From Acidobacteriaceae bacterium (GTDB lineage: Bacteria > Acidobacteriota > Terriglobia > Terriglobales > Acidobacteriaceae): DNA of 64,000 nt. Positions 55,315 through 64,000 of the stretch are shown here, piece after piece; position 1 is the stretch's first letter; each line of letters begins with the position of its first letter. The notes beneath the pieces were generated by a model, which made no database searches, had not been told where the DNA came from, and worked only from the letters and a program-made list of their open reading frames with translations. The stretch covers positions 36,737-100,736 of the forward strand of contig PLGG01000020.1 of assembly GCA_003138515.1 (NCBI GenBank), read 5' to 3'. A program made the position numbers and the translations under genes.

Positions 55315-58300
55315 ATGACCAGGTTACGTTTCGTAGTTTTGGCGGTCCTGGTGACTGCCATCGGACTGACGTTCCTTTCGAAAATGCATGCGCAAGGCAA
55401 AAGCATAACCGCCTCGCTGTCGGGGACAGTGACCGACCCTTCCGGGGCCAGGGTGCCCAAAGCGACTTTAAAACTCTCCGACCCAGACCTTGGAATCACC
55501 CGGGTTGATACATCCGGCCCGGAGGGAGACTTCACCTTCGCCCTGCTTCCGTCGGGCACCTATGTTCTCGAGGTGAGCGCGCCGGGATTCAAAACGACCC
55601 GGCAAAACAGAATCGTTCTCGCTCAGGGAGACACGGTGACCATGTCGGTGAGCCTGACCATCGGCGCCACCGAGCAAGTCACAGTCAACACGACTGGGCC
55701 GCTGCTTCAAACAGAGGACTCGAGCATGAGCACCGAGCTCACGAACCAGCAACTTCAGGAGCTTCCGCTGAACCTCCGGAACGACCTCTCTTTTGCGACA
55801 TTGAACTCCGCCGTGAACACACAAGGCTACCGGCAGTTATTGGCGGCGGGCGGCAGTGAAGATACCGCAGACCAGGATTATTCGTTCCTGAATTTCGGAG
55901 GCGGTTATTTCGGAACCAACCTGTTCCTTCTGGAGGGCGGATACGACGTAGCCCAAGGCTGGGGAGGAAGCCAGTATGTGCCCGCTCCGGAAGACACAGA
56001 TCAGGTCAAAGTAACCAGCTACTCATTTTCAGCCGAATACGGATTCAGCACTGGCAATGCGATCAGCATCACGACTAAGGCCGGCACTAGCAGCTACCAT
56101 TTTCTGGCCGACGAATACTTGCGCAACCAGGACCTGGACGCCAACCTCTATTTCAACAAGCTCGCCCACCTGCCCAGGGTTGCCGATCACCGGAACCAGT
56201 TCGGAATCGCCGGTGGCGGTCCGCTCTATATCCCCGGCATCTATAAACAGAAGGACAAAACCTTCTTTTTCGCCAACTATGAGGGCCTGCGGCTCAACGG
56301 CGGCCTCACCTTTGGCGGCAATGTGCCGGATACTGCCGAGCTGGGTGGTAACTTCTCATCGGAACTCACTACCACTCAGGTCGGAACCGATGCGCTGTGC
56401 CGGCCGATCTACCAAGGGGCGATCTACAACCCTTACACCTCCAGATCGGTCACGGCTACCTGCGCCACAGCCAATAACACCGTTGGACAAACCGTTGAAA
56501 TCCGCGACCCGTATTCTGGAAACATAATACCCGCAACCGGCGTGGGCGCAATCGACGCACTGGCGAATAAATTCGCCACTGGAAATTATTGGCCGGCGCC
56601 AAAGAACCCGGGCGGAGGCTACAACTTCAACACCGTGGTGAGCGCGCCGACCTCCTCCAACGAATGGGGAATCCGCATTGACGAAAACATCAATGCAAAT
56701 AACAAGATCTACGGGCAATACTCGAATAAGCACGAAGCAAAAGTCCAAACAGGGGCCTTTTACGGAAACGATATTGCGGGGCCCTACGTAGATGACCCGA
56801 ACAACCGCTTGTTTGGGGTTCTGGGCTATTCTCACGTCTTTACGCCGACCCTTGTCCTCTCCACCGACCTGTTTTTCACGCGCTTTGCCGCGGGGAACAT
56901 CGTCCAGGGCTATCCGTTCAAACCTTCGTCGCTCGGGTTGCCTGGGACTCTTGACTCCTGGACTCCGCAGTTTCCACAAATTTCATTTGGAAACACCTTT
57001 AGCGGCCAAGGATCCTATGCTCCCCTGGGAGCGACGCAAAACTCCGGCGAAGCCACGTTCCCTGAGAATAATGGCAGCCTGAACGCCGACGTGAACAAAA
57101 GCTTCAAAGCTCATTCCATTTCGGTCGGGTACCTGGGCATTTGGCAAACCACGGACGGCGGCAGGTTGACGCCAACTGTATTGAATTTCTCGGTTGCCAT
57201 GACGGCAGGTCCCGACCCGTCGAACCCGGCGACATCAACAAACGGAGACGGGCTTGCATCCTTCCTGGCGGGCGCCGGGAACTCCGGGATCGGCTCAGCT
57301 GGATCCACTGGTTACACTGCGTTTGCGGCGACGACCAATTACCTGCACGGGATGTACGTACAGGACGACTGGAAAGCCAGCCAGAAGTTGACGTTGAACC
57401 TCGGCTTCCGCTACGAAATCCAAATGCCGGCAACTGCCCGGCATAACCAACAGGCGTATTTCGATTTCAACGCTCTCAACCCGATCAGCGCGGCGACGGG
57501 GATTCCAGTTTATGGAGCACTCGTCTACAACAATCCGGGGAACCGCGGCCTCTATGAAAAGAACCTGGCCGACCTGGAGCCCCGCCTTGGCTTTGCGTAC
57601 GCCATCATCCCGAGGCTGGTGATGCGCGGCGGCTTCGGTGTGTATTATGCGAGAAACTGGTATGGCGGCTCCGGACCGGACCCGGGATACTCGACCTCAA
57701 CGTCATGGACTTCTTCGCCCGACGGCGTCACGGTGTCGACGCCCCTTGCGCAGGCATTCCAAACGGGACTTGTGCCGGTGACGGGGAACGCATTGGGAAG
57801 CCTGACGAGCGTCGGGCAAAGCCCCAGCGCGGTGAATCCATTCCGTCCCGATCCACGAACCAAGGAGTTCAGCTTTGGTTTCCAATACGCATTCACGAAC
57901 AACGACGTGCTGGATGTCGCCTATGTGGGGGGCCGCGGAACGCGCATTACCCTCGGCGGCATGAATTACGGCCAACTGAATCCAACATATCTTTCCAGGG
58001 GTTCGGCGCTGAACGGCTCGGCGGGCACCAATCCGTATGCCGCCGCGTTGAGCAACCTTGGACTTACTGCTATGGCTTGCCCGTGGACTGTGGCGCAATC
58101 CCTGGAGCCGTATCCGGAGTTCTGCGGAGGCGTCTCAGCCACAGACGAGCCGGTTGGAACCAACAACTACAACGCCTTGCAGGCAAATTTCAAGCATCGT
58201 TTCGGGGCAGGCCTTGTCTTTACGGCCTCCTACACCTACTCGAAGTTCCTGTCCGACGTAGCCGGACCGGAGGAATGGGGATCGGTCAACGGCGATACCG

Positions 58301-58944
58301 GTGGCTCCGGCATCCGCAATTACTACGACTTGAAAGGCGATTGGTCGGTCGACGGCGAGGATATTCCTCACTCCCTGGTTTTGAACTATGTGTATCAACT
58401 GCCGTTTGGCCAGGGCAAGAGGTTTGGCGGCGGCATGAACAAGGCCACGGATGCAATCGTGGGCGGCTGGCAGGTGAATGGAATTACTACCGTCCAGAGC
58501 GGATTCCCAATGTCGATCGGCCCCAACGGGAACAGCTCAACCGTCTTTGGCGGCAGTCAACATGCAAACCTGACCGGGCAGCCTTTCAGGACCGGCACCT
58601 GTGGCAAAGGCACGACCGGTAACCCGTTCATTCCCGTGGGAACGAAGTATTGCTTCTTCAACCCGACGGCCTTTACGCCGCCGCCCGCATACACCTTCGG
58701 CACTGGACCACGCTACTATTCCAATCTGCGGGCGCCGGGATACGTGGACGAAGATCTGACGTTGGCAAAGTGGTTCAATTTCACGGAGAAGTTCAGGCTA
58801 CAGTTCGCTGTCCAGATGTTCAACGCTTTCAATCACCCCAATTTCGGCATACCGGACTCCGGCGTCGGCGATGGAACAATGGGTGAGAGTTCGTCCACGC
58901 AGGGAGCGAGAGAGATGCAGGGGGTGCTCAAGATAACTTACTAG
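55315..58944 (+). CDS. TonB-dependent receptor with N-terminal carboxypeptidase-regulatory domain
   Basis: 1209 residues, outer membrane. Signal peptide to about residue 25 (LAVLVTAIGLTFLSKMHAQ). Residues 30-115 are a CarboxypepD_reg domain (SLSGTVTDPSGARVPKATLK). A plug with ELPLNLRNDLSF follows, then a long barrel ending in VLKITY, the aromatic terminal strand required for assembly. ATG 55315 follows AGGAGG at 5 nt; the open frame upstream is not used. It ends TAG with a TGA six codons later. With the downstream GH31 and GH29 genes it probably imports plant oligosaccharides. Oar-like acidobacterial type. Confidence 0.88.
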   Translation: MTRLRFVVLAVLVTAIGLTFLSKMHAQGKSITASLSGTVTDPSGARVPKATLKLSDPDLGITRVDTSGPEGDFTFALLPSGTYVLEVSAPGFKTTRQNRIVLAQGDTVTMSVSLTIGATEQVTVNTTGPLLQTEDSSMSTELTNQQLQELPLNLRNDLSFATLNSAVNTQGYRQLLAAGGSEDTADQDYSFLNFGGGYFGTNLFLLEGGYDVAQGWGGSQYVPAPEDTDQVKVTSYSFSAEYGFSTGNAISITTKAGTSSYHFLADEYLRNQDLDANLYFNKLAHLPRVADHRNQFGIAGGGPLYIPGIYKQKDKTFFFANYEGLRLNGGLTFGGNVPDTAELGGNFSSELTTTQVGTDALCRPIYQGAIYNPYTSRSVTATCATANNTVGQTVEIRDPYSGNIIPATGVGAIDALANKFATGNYWPAPKNPGGGYNFNTVVSAPTSSNEWGIRIDENINANNKIYGQYSNKHEAKVQTGAFYGNDIAGPYVDDPNNRLFGVLGYSHVFTPTLVLSTDLFFTRFAAGNIVQGYPFKPSSLGLPGTLDSWTPQFPQISFGNTFSGQGSYAPLGATQNSGEATFPENNGSLNADVNKSFKAHSISVGYLGIWQTTDGGRLTPTVLNFSVAMTAGPDPSNPATSTNGDGLASFLAGAGNSGIGSAGSTGYTAFAATTNYLHGMYVQDDWKASQKLTLNLGFRYEIQMPATARHNQQAYFDFNALNPISAATGIPVYGALVYNNPGNRGLYEKNLADLEPRLGFAYAIIPRLVMRGGFGVYYARNWYGGSGPDPGYSTSTSWTSSPDGVTVSTPLAQAFQTGLVPVTGNALGSLTSVGQSPSAVNPFRPDPRTKEFSFGFQYAFTNNDVLDVAYVGGRGTRITLGGMNYGQLNPTYLSRGSALNGSAGTNPYAAALSNLGLTAMACPWTVAQSLEPYPEFCGGVSATDEPVGTNNYNALQANFKHRFGAGLVFTASYTYSKFLSDVAGPEEWGSVNGDTGGSGIRNYYDLKGDWSVDGEDIPHSLVLNYVYQLPFGQGKRFGGGMNKATDAIVGGWQVNGITTVQSGFPMSIGPNGNSSTVFGGSQHANLTGQPFRTGTCGKGTTGNPFIPVGTKYCFFNPTAFTPPPAYTFGTGPRYYSNLRAPGYVDEDLTLAKWFNFTEKFRLQFAVQMFNAFNHPNFGIPDSGVGDGTMGESSSTQGAREMQGVLKITY

Positions 58945-58982
58945 GGCCGATCTATGCAATGAACCGTAGTTGCACTCTACCT

Positions 58983-59022
58983 GACGATCGCGTTCACAGA
59001 TTCAAGCGTGAACGCGATCGTC
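58983..59022. terminator. Perfect 15-bp hairpin after the TonB receptor gene
   Basis: GACGATCGCGTTCAC and GTGAACGCGATCGTC pair perfectly around a 10-nt loop; 38 nt after the stop. There is no T-run, so it may be an attenuating or mRNA-stabilising structure between the receptor and GH31 genes rather than a classic terminator. Confidence 0.65.
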
Positions 59023-59158
59023 ATTGGAAGGGCGTCAATTCAAACCATTGAATCCCTCCGTGCTGAGGCCCGTATGACTCAGTCCGGGGGGATTTTCGTT
59101 TCGCGGCCGCAGCGGATCGCAGGCTGCTGAACCCAAACCGATCATCCCGGAACTCCGG

Positions 59159-61996
59159 GTGAAACTAGGGCTTATGCGCCACATAAAAGATGAACACTTT
59201 GCGACGATCCGAAGCATCCGGCGGACGATCAAGATCAACTCAACTCACGGCATCGAATGCAAAACCACAAATCAAAACAATTCAGCGCGACTGCGGAACC
59301 TTTGCCTCGCCATGGTCATAGCGGTTTGCTGCGCTCAGTGGCTCGGTCTGAGAAGCGAAGGGCAGACCTCCGCCGGGTCGTCTCAAAAGCCAACTGCAAA
59401 TCCTGCCTGGACGAACAATCCAGAGGAGCAGGAGGATGCGGATTACAAAGAAACCAACCTTATACCCATGACGCCGGCAGCACCCATCCCGATCTCATCG
59501 GTTCACAAGATCGCCGGAGGAGCCGTTTTTATGATGCAGCCGGGAGTGATGACCGTTCACTTCTGCAGCGGCAACATTGTCCACGTCTCCTACTCTCCAG
59601 GCAATGAACCCTCTGCGGACAAGAGTCTCGCTGTAATTGGATGTGAGGAGCAATACGATCTCCCTCTTAAGCTGGTTGAGACCCCGAAGGATATCAGCCT
59701 TTCCGGAGACAAGTTATCGGTGCTCGTGGATCGAAGCACAGGAGCGCTGACGTTTCTGACTCCAGCGGGCGCCAAGATTTTAGCGGAACCGCAAAGCGGC
59801 GGAAAAGCGATGCAGAAGGCAACGGTGAACGAGGAAGACACTTACCATCTGCAGCAGGAGTTTCTTTCCCCGCCCGACGAAGCGCTTTACGGTCTGGCAG
59901 AAGGGCAGGATGGAGTATGGAACTGGCGGGGAATGCCCGTCGACCTGATTAGCCAGAATATTATCGGTGCGTTTCCTGTCATGGTTTCCAGCCGCGGTTA
60001 TGGGCTCGTGTGGGATAACGAGTCGCTCACGGAGTTCAATCCAGTGACTGAGGATGAGGAGATTTCCGTAGATCCCTCGAGCCGGGCGGGAGTGTTTACG
60101 GCTCGAACCACCGGAGACTATGTATTCTTCGCCAGAGGCGGAGATGGAGCCCGTGAAATTGGCATCGCCGTTGGCGACCACATGATCCACGACGATACGA
60201 ATATGTGGGTGCCATATACTTCTGTGGTCAAAGCGCACCTGACCGCAGGCCAAAGCTACCCCGTGAAGCTGCTCGGCGGCGGTAAGACGGCGAAGCTCTA
60301 TGGCCGGCTCATGGGAAACACTTCGGTGTTCCGGTCAGAAGTCGGTAACGACATCAGCTACTACTTCATCTATGGCCCCAACCTCGATAAAGTCGTAGCT
60401 GGCTACCGAACGCTCACGGGTACTGCGCCGATGTTCCCCAAATGGGCGTACGGATTCTGGCAATGCCGCGAGCATTATGGGAGTCAACAGGAAACACTCG
60501 ATGCTGCCGAGGGATTCCGCAGCCGTCAAATTCCTGTGGATCTGATCGTTCAGGATTGGCAGTACTGGGGGAAATGGGGCTGGGGAGCCTATCAGTTCGA
60601 TCCTACGGCTTACCCAGATCCCGCCGCGATGATCAAGAAACTCCACGACCTGAATTTTCACTACATGATCTCGGTGTGGGCGGATCCCAAAAACGAAGTT
60701 CTCGATGAGTTGGCCAAGCATCATGGCGAAATCGAAGACACCGGCTATGTGAACGAGCTTTCTTCTGAGGGGCGCAGCATCCGCTGGCGGTATCTCAAGC
60801 GGTACATGTTCGATCTCGGTGTCGATGCATGGTGGCAAGATGGCGAAGAAGTGAATGGGCAGGTAAGGAATCATAAGGTGTATGTTGACAACCTGGGTTA
60901 TGTCTCCGGAAACCCCTACACCTACTACTATCCCCAGGCTGCCAATCAGTCGATCTACGAAGGCCAGCGCGCGGCGGATCCTTCGAAACGGGTGGTGCAA
61001 CTGGGTAAAACTGCAACTATTGGATTTCAGCGGTATGCCGCAGTGACATGGTCAGGAGATGTTCACGGGAGTTGGCAGGCATTCAGCCAGCAGATTCCAG
61101 CCGGCCTGAATCTTTCGGTTGGCGGTATGCCTTACTGGACCACCGACACGGGCGGATTCTTTCGCCCTGATGATCAATACACCTCAGAAGACTATAACCA
61201 TCTGCTGGTTCGCTGGTTTGAGTACTCCACCTTCTGTCCCATCCTTCGCATTCATGGATTTAAGACAGAGACGGAGATGTGGAAATGGCCACTGTCGTAT
61301 AAGTACCTGCTCATGTACGACAGCTTTCGCTACCGCATGTTGCCCTACATTTATTCAGAAGCGTGGCGAGTGACCAATGGAAATAATACGATGATGCGTC
61401 CGCTGGTCATGGATTTCCAGGGCGATCGAAATGTCGATAACATCGGCGATCAATATATGTTCGGCTCGGCGTTTCTGGTTGCTCCCGTCACGACGTCCGC
61501 TGATCGGCGGTCAGTCTATTTACCGGGAGCGGTAAGATGGACCAACTTCTGGACAGGCGAGCGAGTTGCCGGGAGTCAGCATCTTAATGTTGAAGCTCCT
61601 TTGGAACAGATTCCTTTATTTGTGCGCGCTGGAGCGATTCTTCCTCTTGGGCCCACGATGGAATATGCGACACAGAAGCCCGAAGATCCGATTGAACTGA
61701 GAGTGTACCCCGGCGCAAACGGATCGTTTGTTCTCTATGAGGACGAAAACGACAATTACGATTACGAGAAGGGCCAGTACGCCACGATACCAATTACGTG
61801 GAACGATTCTTCTCAAACATTGACAATTGGGGCGCGTAGCGGCGAGTTTCCGGGTATGCGCAAAGAGCGGAAATTCTTGGTTGTCGTTGTAAAGCCGGGC
61901 CATGGCACTGGATTGGATGCGACGCCTCAGCCGGATCGAACCGTGTCCTACGCGGGCGATTCAGAAACCGTCCATGTGGGCGAACCGGGACATTGA
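59159..61996 (+). CDS. GH31 glycoside hydrolase, probable alpha-xylosidase
   Basis: Up to 945 residues; exported (hydrophobic LCLAMVIAVCCAQWLGL near residue 50). The start is uncertain: GTG 59159 or ATG 59174, or a later one closer to the signal. N-terminal beta-sandwich, then the (beta/alpha)8 barrel with FGFWQCR-type FWQCREHYGSQQE, nucleophile Asp561 in WWQDGEE, acid/base Asp634 in WSGDVHGSW, and a C-terminal DUF5110-like part. The WQYWGKWGWG loop is common in alpha-xylosidases. It probably removes xylose from xyloglucan oligosaccharides. Confidence 0.82.
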   Translation: MKLGLMRHIKDEHFATIRSIRRTIKINSTHGIECKTTNQNNSARLRNLCLAMVIAVCCAQWLGLRSEGQTSAGSSQKPTANPAWTNNPEEQEDADYKETNLIPMTPAAPIPISSVHKIAGGAVFMMQPGVMTVHFCSGNIVHVSYSPGNEPSADKSLAVIGCEEQYDLPLKLVETPKDISLSGDKLSVLVDRSTGALTFLTPAGAKILAEPQSGGKAMQKATVNEEDTYHLQQEFLSPPDEALYGLAEGQDGVWNWRGMPVDLISQNIIGAFPVMVSSRGYGLVWDNESLTEFNPVTEDEEISVDPSSRAGVFTARTTGDYVFFARGGDGAREIGIAVGDHMIHDDTNMWVPYTSVVKAHLTAGQSYPVKLLGGGKTAKLYGRLMGNTSVFRSEVGNDISYYFIYGPNLDKVVAGYRTLTGTAPMFPKWAYGFWQCREHYGSQQETLDAAEGFRSRQIPVDLIVQDWQYWGKWGWGAYQFDPTAYPDPAAMIKKLHDLNFHYMISVWADPKNEVLDELAKHHGEIEDTGYVNELSSEGRSIRWRYLKRYMFDLGVDAWWQDGEEVNGQVRNHKVYVDNLGYVSGNPYTYYYPQAANQSIYEGQRAADPSKRVVQLGKTATIGFQRYAAVTWSGDVHGSWQAFSQQIPAGLNLSVGGMPYWTTDTGGFFRPDDQYTSEDYNHLLVRWFEYSTFCPILRIHGFKTETEMWKWPLSYKYLLMYDSFRYRMLPYIYSEAWRVTNGNNTMMRPLVMDFQGDRNVDNIGDQYMFGSAFLVAPVTTSADRRSVYLPGAVRWTNFWTGERVAGSQHLNVEAPLEQIPLFVRAGAILPLGPTMEYATQKPEDPIELRVYPGANGSFVLYEDENDNYDYEKGQYATIPITWNDSSQTLTIGARSGEFPGMRKERKFLVVVVKPGHGTGLDATPQPDRTVSYAGDSETVHVGEPGH

Positions 61997-62219
61997 AGAG
62001 ATGTGGATGAACTGAGCGGCGTAAGTTGATTGCGACCCAAGCCAGCCAGGAATAGCCTGATCCTTGCTGGAATACCTTGGGCGCGCCGCTCGCGGACGCC
62101 GCGGCGAAATCCTGCCCTGTGATGTTCAGGCAGGTATGGAAAGTGCACGGGACCGGACCTCGGCGGAGAGTTAGCTTGATTCGAACGATGTGCATCCAGT
62201 TTATGGAGAGATCAAATCG

Positions 62220-63845
62220 ATGAACCGCAGGATGTTTCTAACAAGTGGGATCGCGACGGTCGCGCTGTCGCGGATGGCGAAGGCGCTTGGAAACTCGCCG
62301 TTTTTTCAGGGAGCTGTTCCCAATGGTCCGTTCCTTCCCTATTGGGAATCGTTGAAGTCCTATCGTTGCCCTGAGTGGTTTCGGGACGCAAAATTCGGAA
62401 TTTGGGCCCATTGGAGTCCGCAGTGTGTACCTGAGCAGGGGGATTGGTATGCGCGGAACATGTATATCCAGGGATCAGCCCAATATGAGTACCACGTAAA
62501 GGCCTATGGACACCCATCGAAGTTTGGATACAAAGACATTTGCCATCTATGGAAAGCGGAAAGATGGGACCCAGAGGCGCTGGTCAAGTTATACAAACGC
62601 GCGGGCGCAGAGTACCTCGTAGCCTTGGCAACTCATCACGATAATTTCGATTGTTGGAATTCATAGCATCAGCCATGGAACTGCGTCAACATAGGTCCCA
62701 AGAAGGACATCGTGGGCAACTGGGCCAGGGTTGCACGTTCCAACGGACTGCGATTCGGCGTGAGCTATCATGGGACTCCACATCGGGTATGGGACGAATT
62801 CCTTCCAGTTCGCTACAAGAGTGACACCACCGGGCCGCTCGCGGGGGTGCCCTACGATGGCATGCAGACGATCGCCGACGGGAAGGGCAAGTGGTGGGCG
62901 GGCAGGGATCCCCAAATGATCAACGGGAAGCCCCACGCGAAGGGCAGCCCATGCCCGGAATTTGTACGGCAGTTTCTCCTGCGCGTACAGGACGCGATTG
63001 ACAGTTATGCTCCCGACATCCTGACTTTTGACGATGGAGCGCAGTTCAATTTCGATCGTGGCGGACCCGCAGCCCCGGATTTAGGTGTTTGGCTGGGGAT
63101 TCCAGACCTGGCGCCGGAAATCATGGCCTACTACTACAACAAGAATGTGCGAGTGCATGGAGGCCGGCTTGAGGGAGTTCTCGACCTGAAAGAGGTTCCT
63201 GAGCCCGTGTGGGGAGCACTCACGCGCGATTTCGAAATGACGTTGGCAGATACGCTGCAGGAAAAGCCATGGCAAACGGAGGCTTGCATCGGGCATTGGC
63301 ACTACGATCGCAAAGTCTTTGAGAACCACACTTATCAGAAGGCCTCTTTGATGATTCCTCTCATGGTTGACGTCATCAGCAAGAATGGCAATCTTCTTCT
63401 TAGCATCCCGCTACCCGGGTATGGGGAGCCGGACAGCGATGAGATTGCATTCCTGGGAGAACTTGCCGATTGGCAACAGGTCAATTCAGAGGCGATTAAA
63501 GGGACACGTCCCTGGACCATCTACGGGGAAGGTCCCGCTACTGAAGCGGCCAGGGAATTGCCGATGTATCAGTTGTCGAGGCTCAAGTTCCAACCCACAG
63601 ACATACGCTTCACCACGAAGGGTGATGTCCTATACGCGATCGCCCTTGGCTGGCCGTCCGATGGAAAGCTGGTGATCAAGTCGCTTGCTGAAAACTCCGT
63701 AAACTACCCACGCCAGATCCGAAAGGTGGAGCTGCTTGGAGCGAAGTCCGAATTGAAATGGACGCGGACAGGGCAGGGGCTCGAGATTCAGTTGCCCGAC
63801 GAGCCGCCGAGTCAGTATGCTGTCTCGTTCCGAATCCAAGGCTAG
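62220..63845 (+). CDS. GH29 alpha-L-fucosidase, interrupted by an in-frame TAG
   Basis: 541 positions if the TAG at 62664-62666 (codon 149) is read. ATG 62220 has GGAGAG 9 nt upstream; the N-terminus NRRMFLTSGIATVALS resembles a Tat signal. Before the TAG: FGIWAHWSPQCVPEQGDWY and VALATHHDNFDCWNS; after it, in frame: HQPWNCVNIGPKKDIVG, the normal continuation of this family (Lys expected at the TAG, from memory). The catalytic region DILTFDDG (Asp271/272) is downstream, so termination at the TAG would destroy the enzyme. Releases fucose from xyloglucan or similar glycans. The gene itself ends with TAG; another TAG follows seven codons later. Confidence 0.82.
62664..62666 (+). other. In-frame amber codon (TAG) in the fucosidase gene
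   Basis: The frame reads FDCWNS-TAG-HQPWNC. Family members I remember have a basic residue (NSK) at this position, so AAG to TAG is a simple origin. Confidence 0.85.
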
Positions 63846-64000
63846 AAGATTCAAAAAGCCTGGTAGCGAAAGTTTCATAGGACCATGCTCGCGGAAGTGC
63901 TATGGGATACCTCCGGCATAACCGGTCGCATGGCTCATTCTTGTTACCAGCTTAGTTTTGGGTATTGAGCCGAGCGCCTGGTAGTGTCCAGACTTTTTCG
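63846..64000. other. Window end, no gene seen
   Basis: 155 bp after the fucosidase gene with no supported feature. Confidence 0.4.

Noticed and set aside
1..64000. Complete reassignment of TAG to a sense codon
   Set aside because: The TonB receptor ends correctly at KITY before a TAG, and cupin, GalU-like, CRTAC1 and GH29 genes also end at TAG where the family would end; only partial readthrough or suppression is tenable.
1..64000. CRISPR array, rRNA genes, riboswitch or replication origin
   Set aside because: No regularly spaced direct repeats, rRNA segments, known riboswitch cores or DnaA-box clusters were seen.

Overview
The window looks like a chromosomal segment of an acidobacterium (Terriglobia/Acidobacteriaceae-like). 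The signs are a giant TonB-dependent receptor with an N-terminal carboxypeptidase-regulatory domain, a secreted VWFA protein of the acidobacterial type, a CRTAC1/UnbV-type FG-GAP protein, a tannase, and high-GC coding with GTG/TTG starts. This is inference from gene content; no rRNA or other marker gene is present.

Layout. 1-2580: guanine deaminase (cut by the left edge), DJ-1/PfpI protein, family 5 uracil-DNA glycosylase, cupin, tRNA-Gly(CCC). 3502-30832: about 27 kb of genes all on the minus strand, mostly overlapping by 1-17 nt, which I read as one capsule/exopolysaccharide operon with a sigma70-like promoter at 31025-31053. In transcription order it holds wzi, a ribbon-helix-helix protein, Wza-type export protein, Wzz, Wzx, Wzy, glycosyltransferases and methyltransferases, a transaldolase, a WbaP-type initiating sugar transferase, epimerase, SDR and Gfo/Idh enzymes, the D,D-heptose set (hddA, gmhB, gmhA, a GalU-like nucleotidyltransferase), and finally a peptide-modification-like cassette (PqqD-like protein, HPr-kinase-like protein, GT2, ABC exporter, PF14907 nucleotidyltransferase). 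An IS5 remnant (31212-31556) marks its upstream border. 31618-40872: cell-envelope module (transpeptidase, SpoIID-metallopeptidase fusion, membrane protein, alpha-2-macroglobulin, DUF1175), resembling the yfaS/yfaT locus of enterobacteria. 41169-45430: sulfate assimilation (cysD, cysN with a dead APS-kinase tail, APS-reductase-type cysH, TauE/SafE permease). 45528-47084: tRNA 3'-end scar and a decayed IS3-family element. 47412-63845: secreted and carbon-scavenging genes, including tannase, VWFA, CRTAC1, TonB receptor, GH31 and GH29. The last three fit fucosylated xyloglucan side-chain use.

The most unusual signal is four otherwise well-preserved genes that are each cut by exactly one in-frame TAG, with recognisable family sequence continuing in the same frame on the other side: uracil-DNA glycosylase (1336-1338), PF14907 nucleotidyltransferase (3799-3801), Wza (27891-27893) and GH29 fucosidase (62664-62666). 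I found no gene cut by a single in-frame TGA or TAA. TAG still appears to end other genes, such as the TonB receptor. This suggests amber suppression or readthrough, or else selective decay; the window alone cannot decide.

The second is the PqqD-like protein. Its C-terminal tail carries a YxxPxL element like a lasso-peptide leader, and it sits beside a kinase, a nucleotidyltransferase and an ABC exporter but no lasso peptidase or cyclase.
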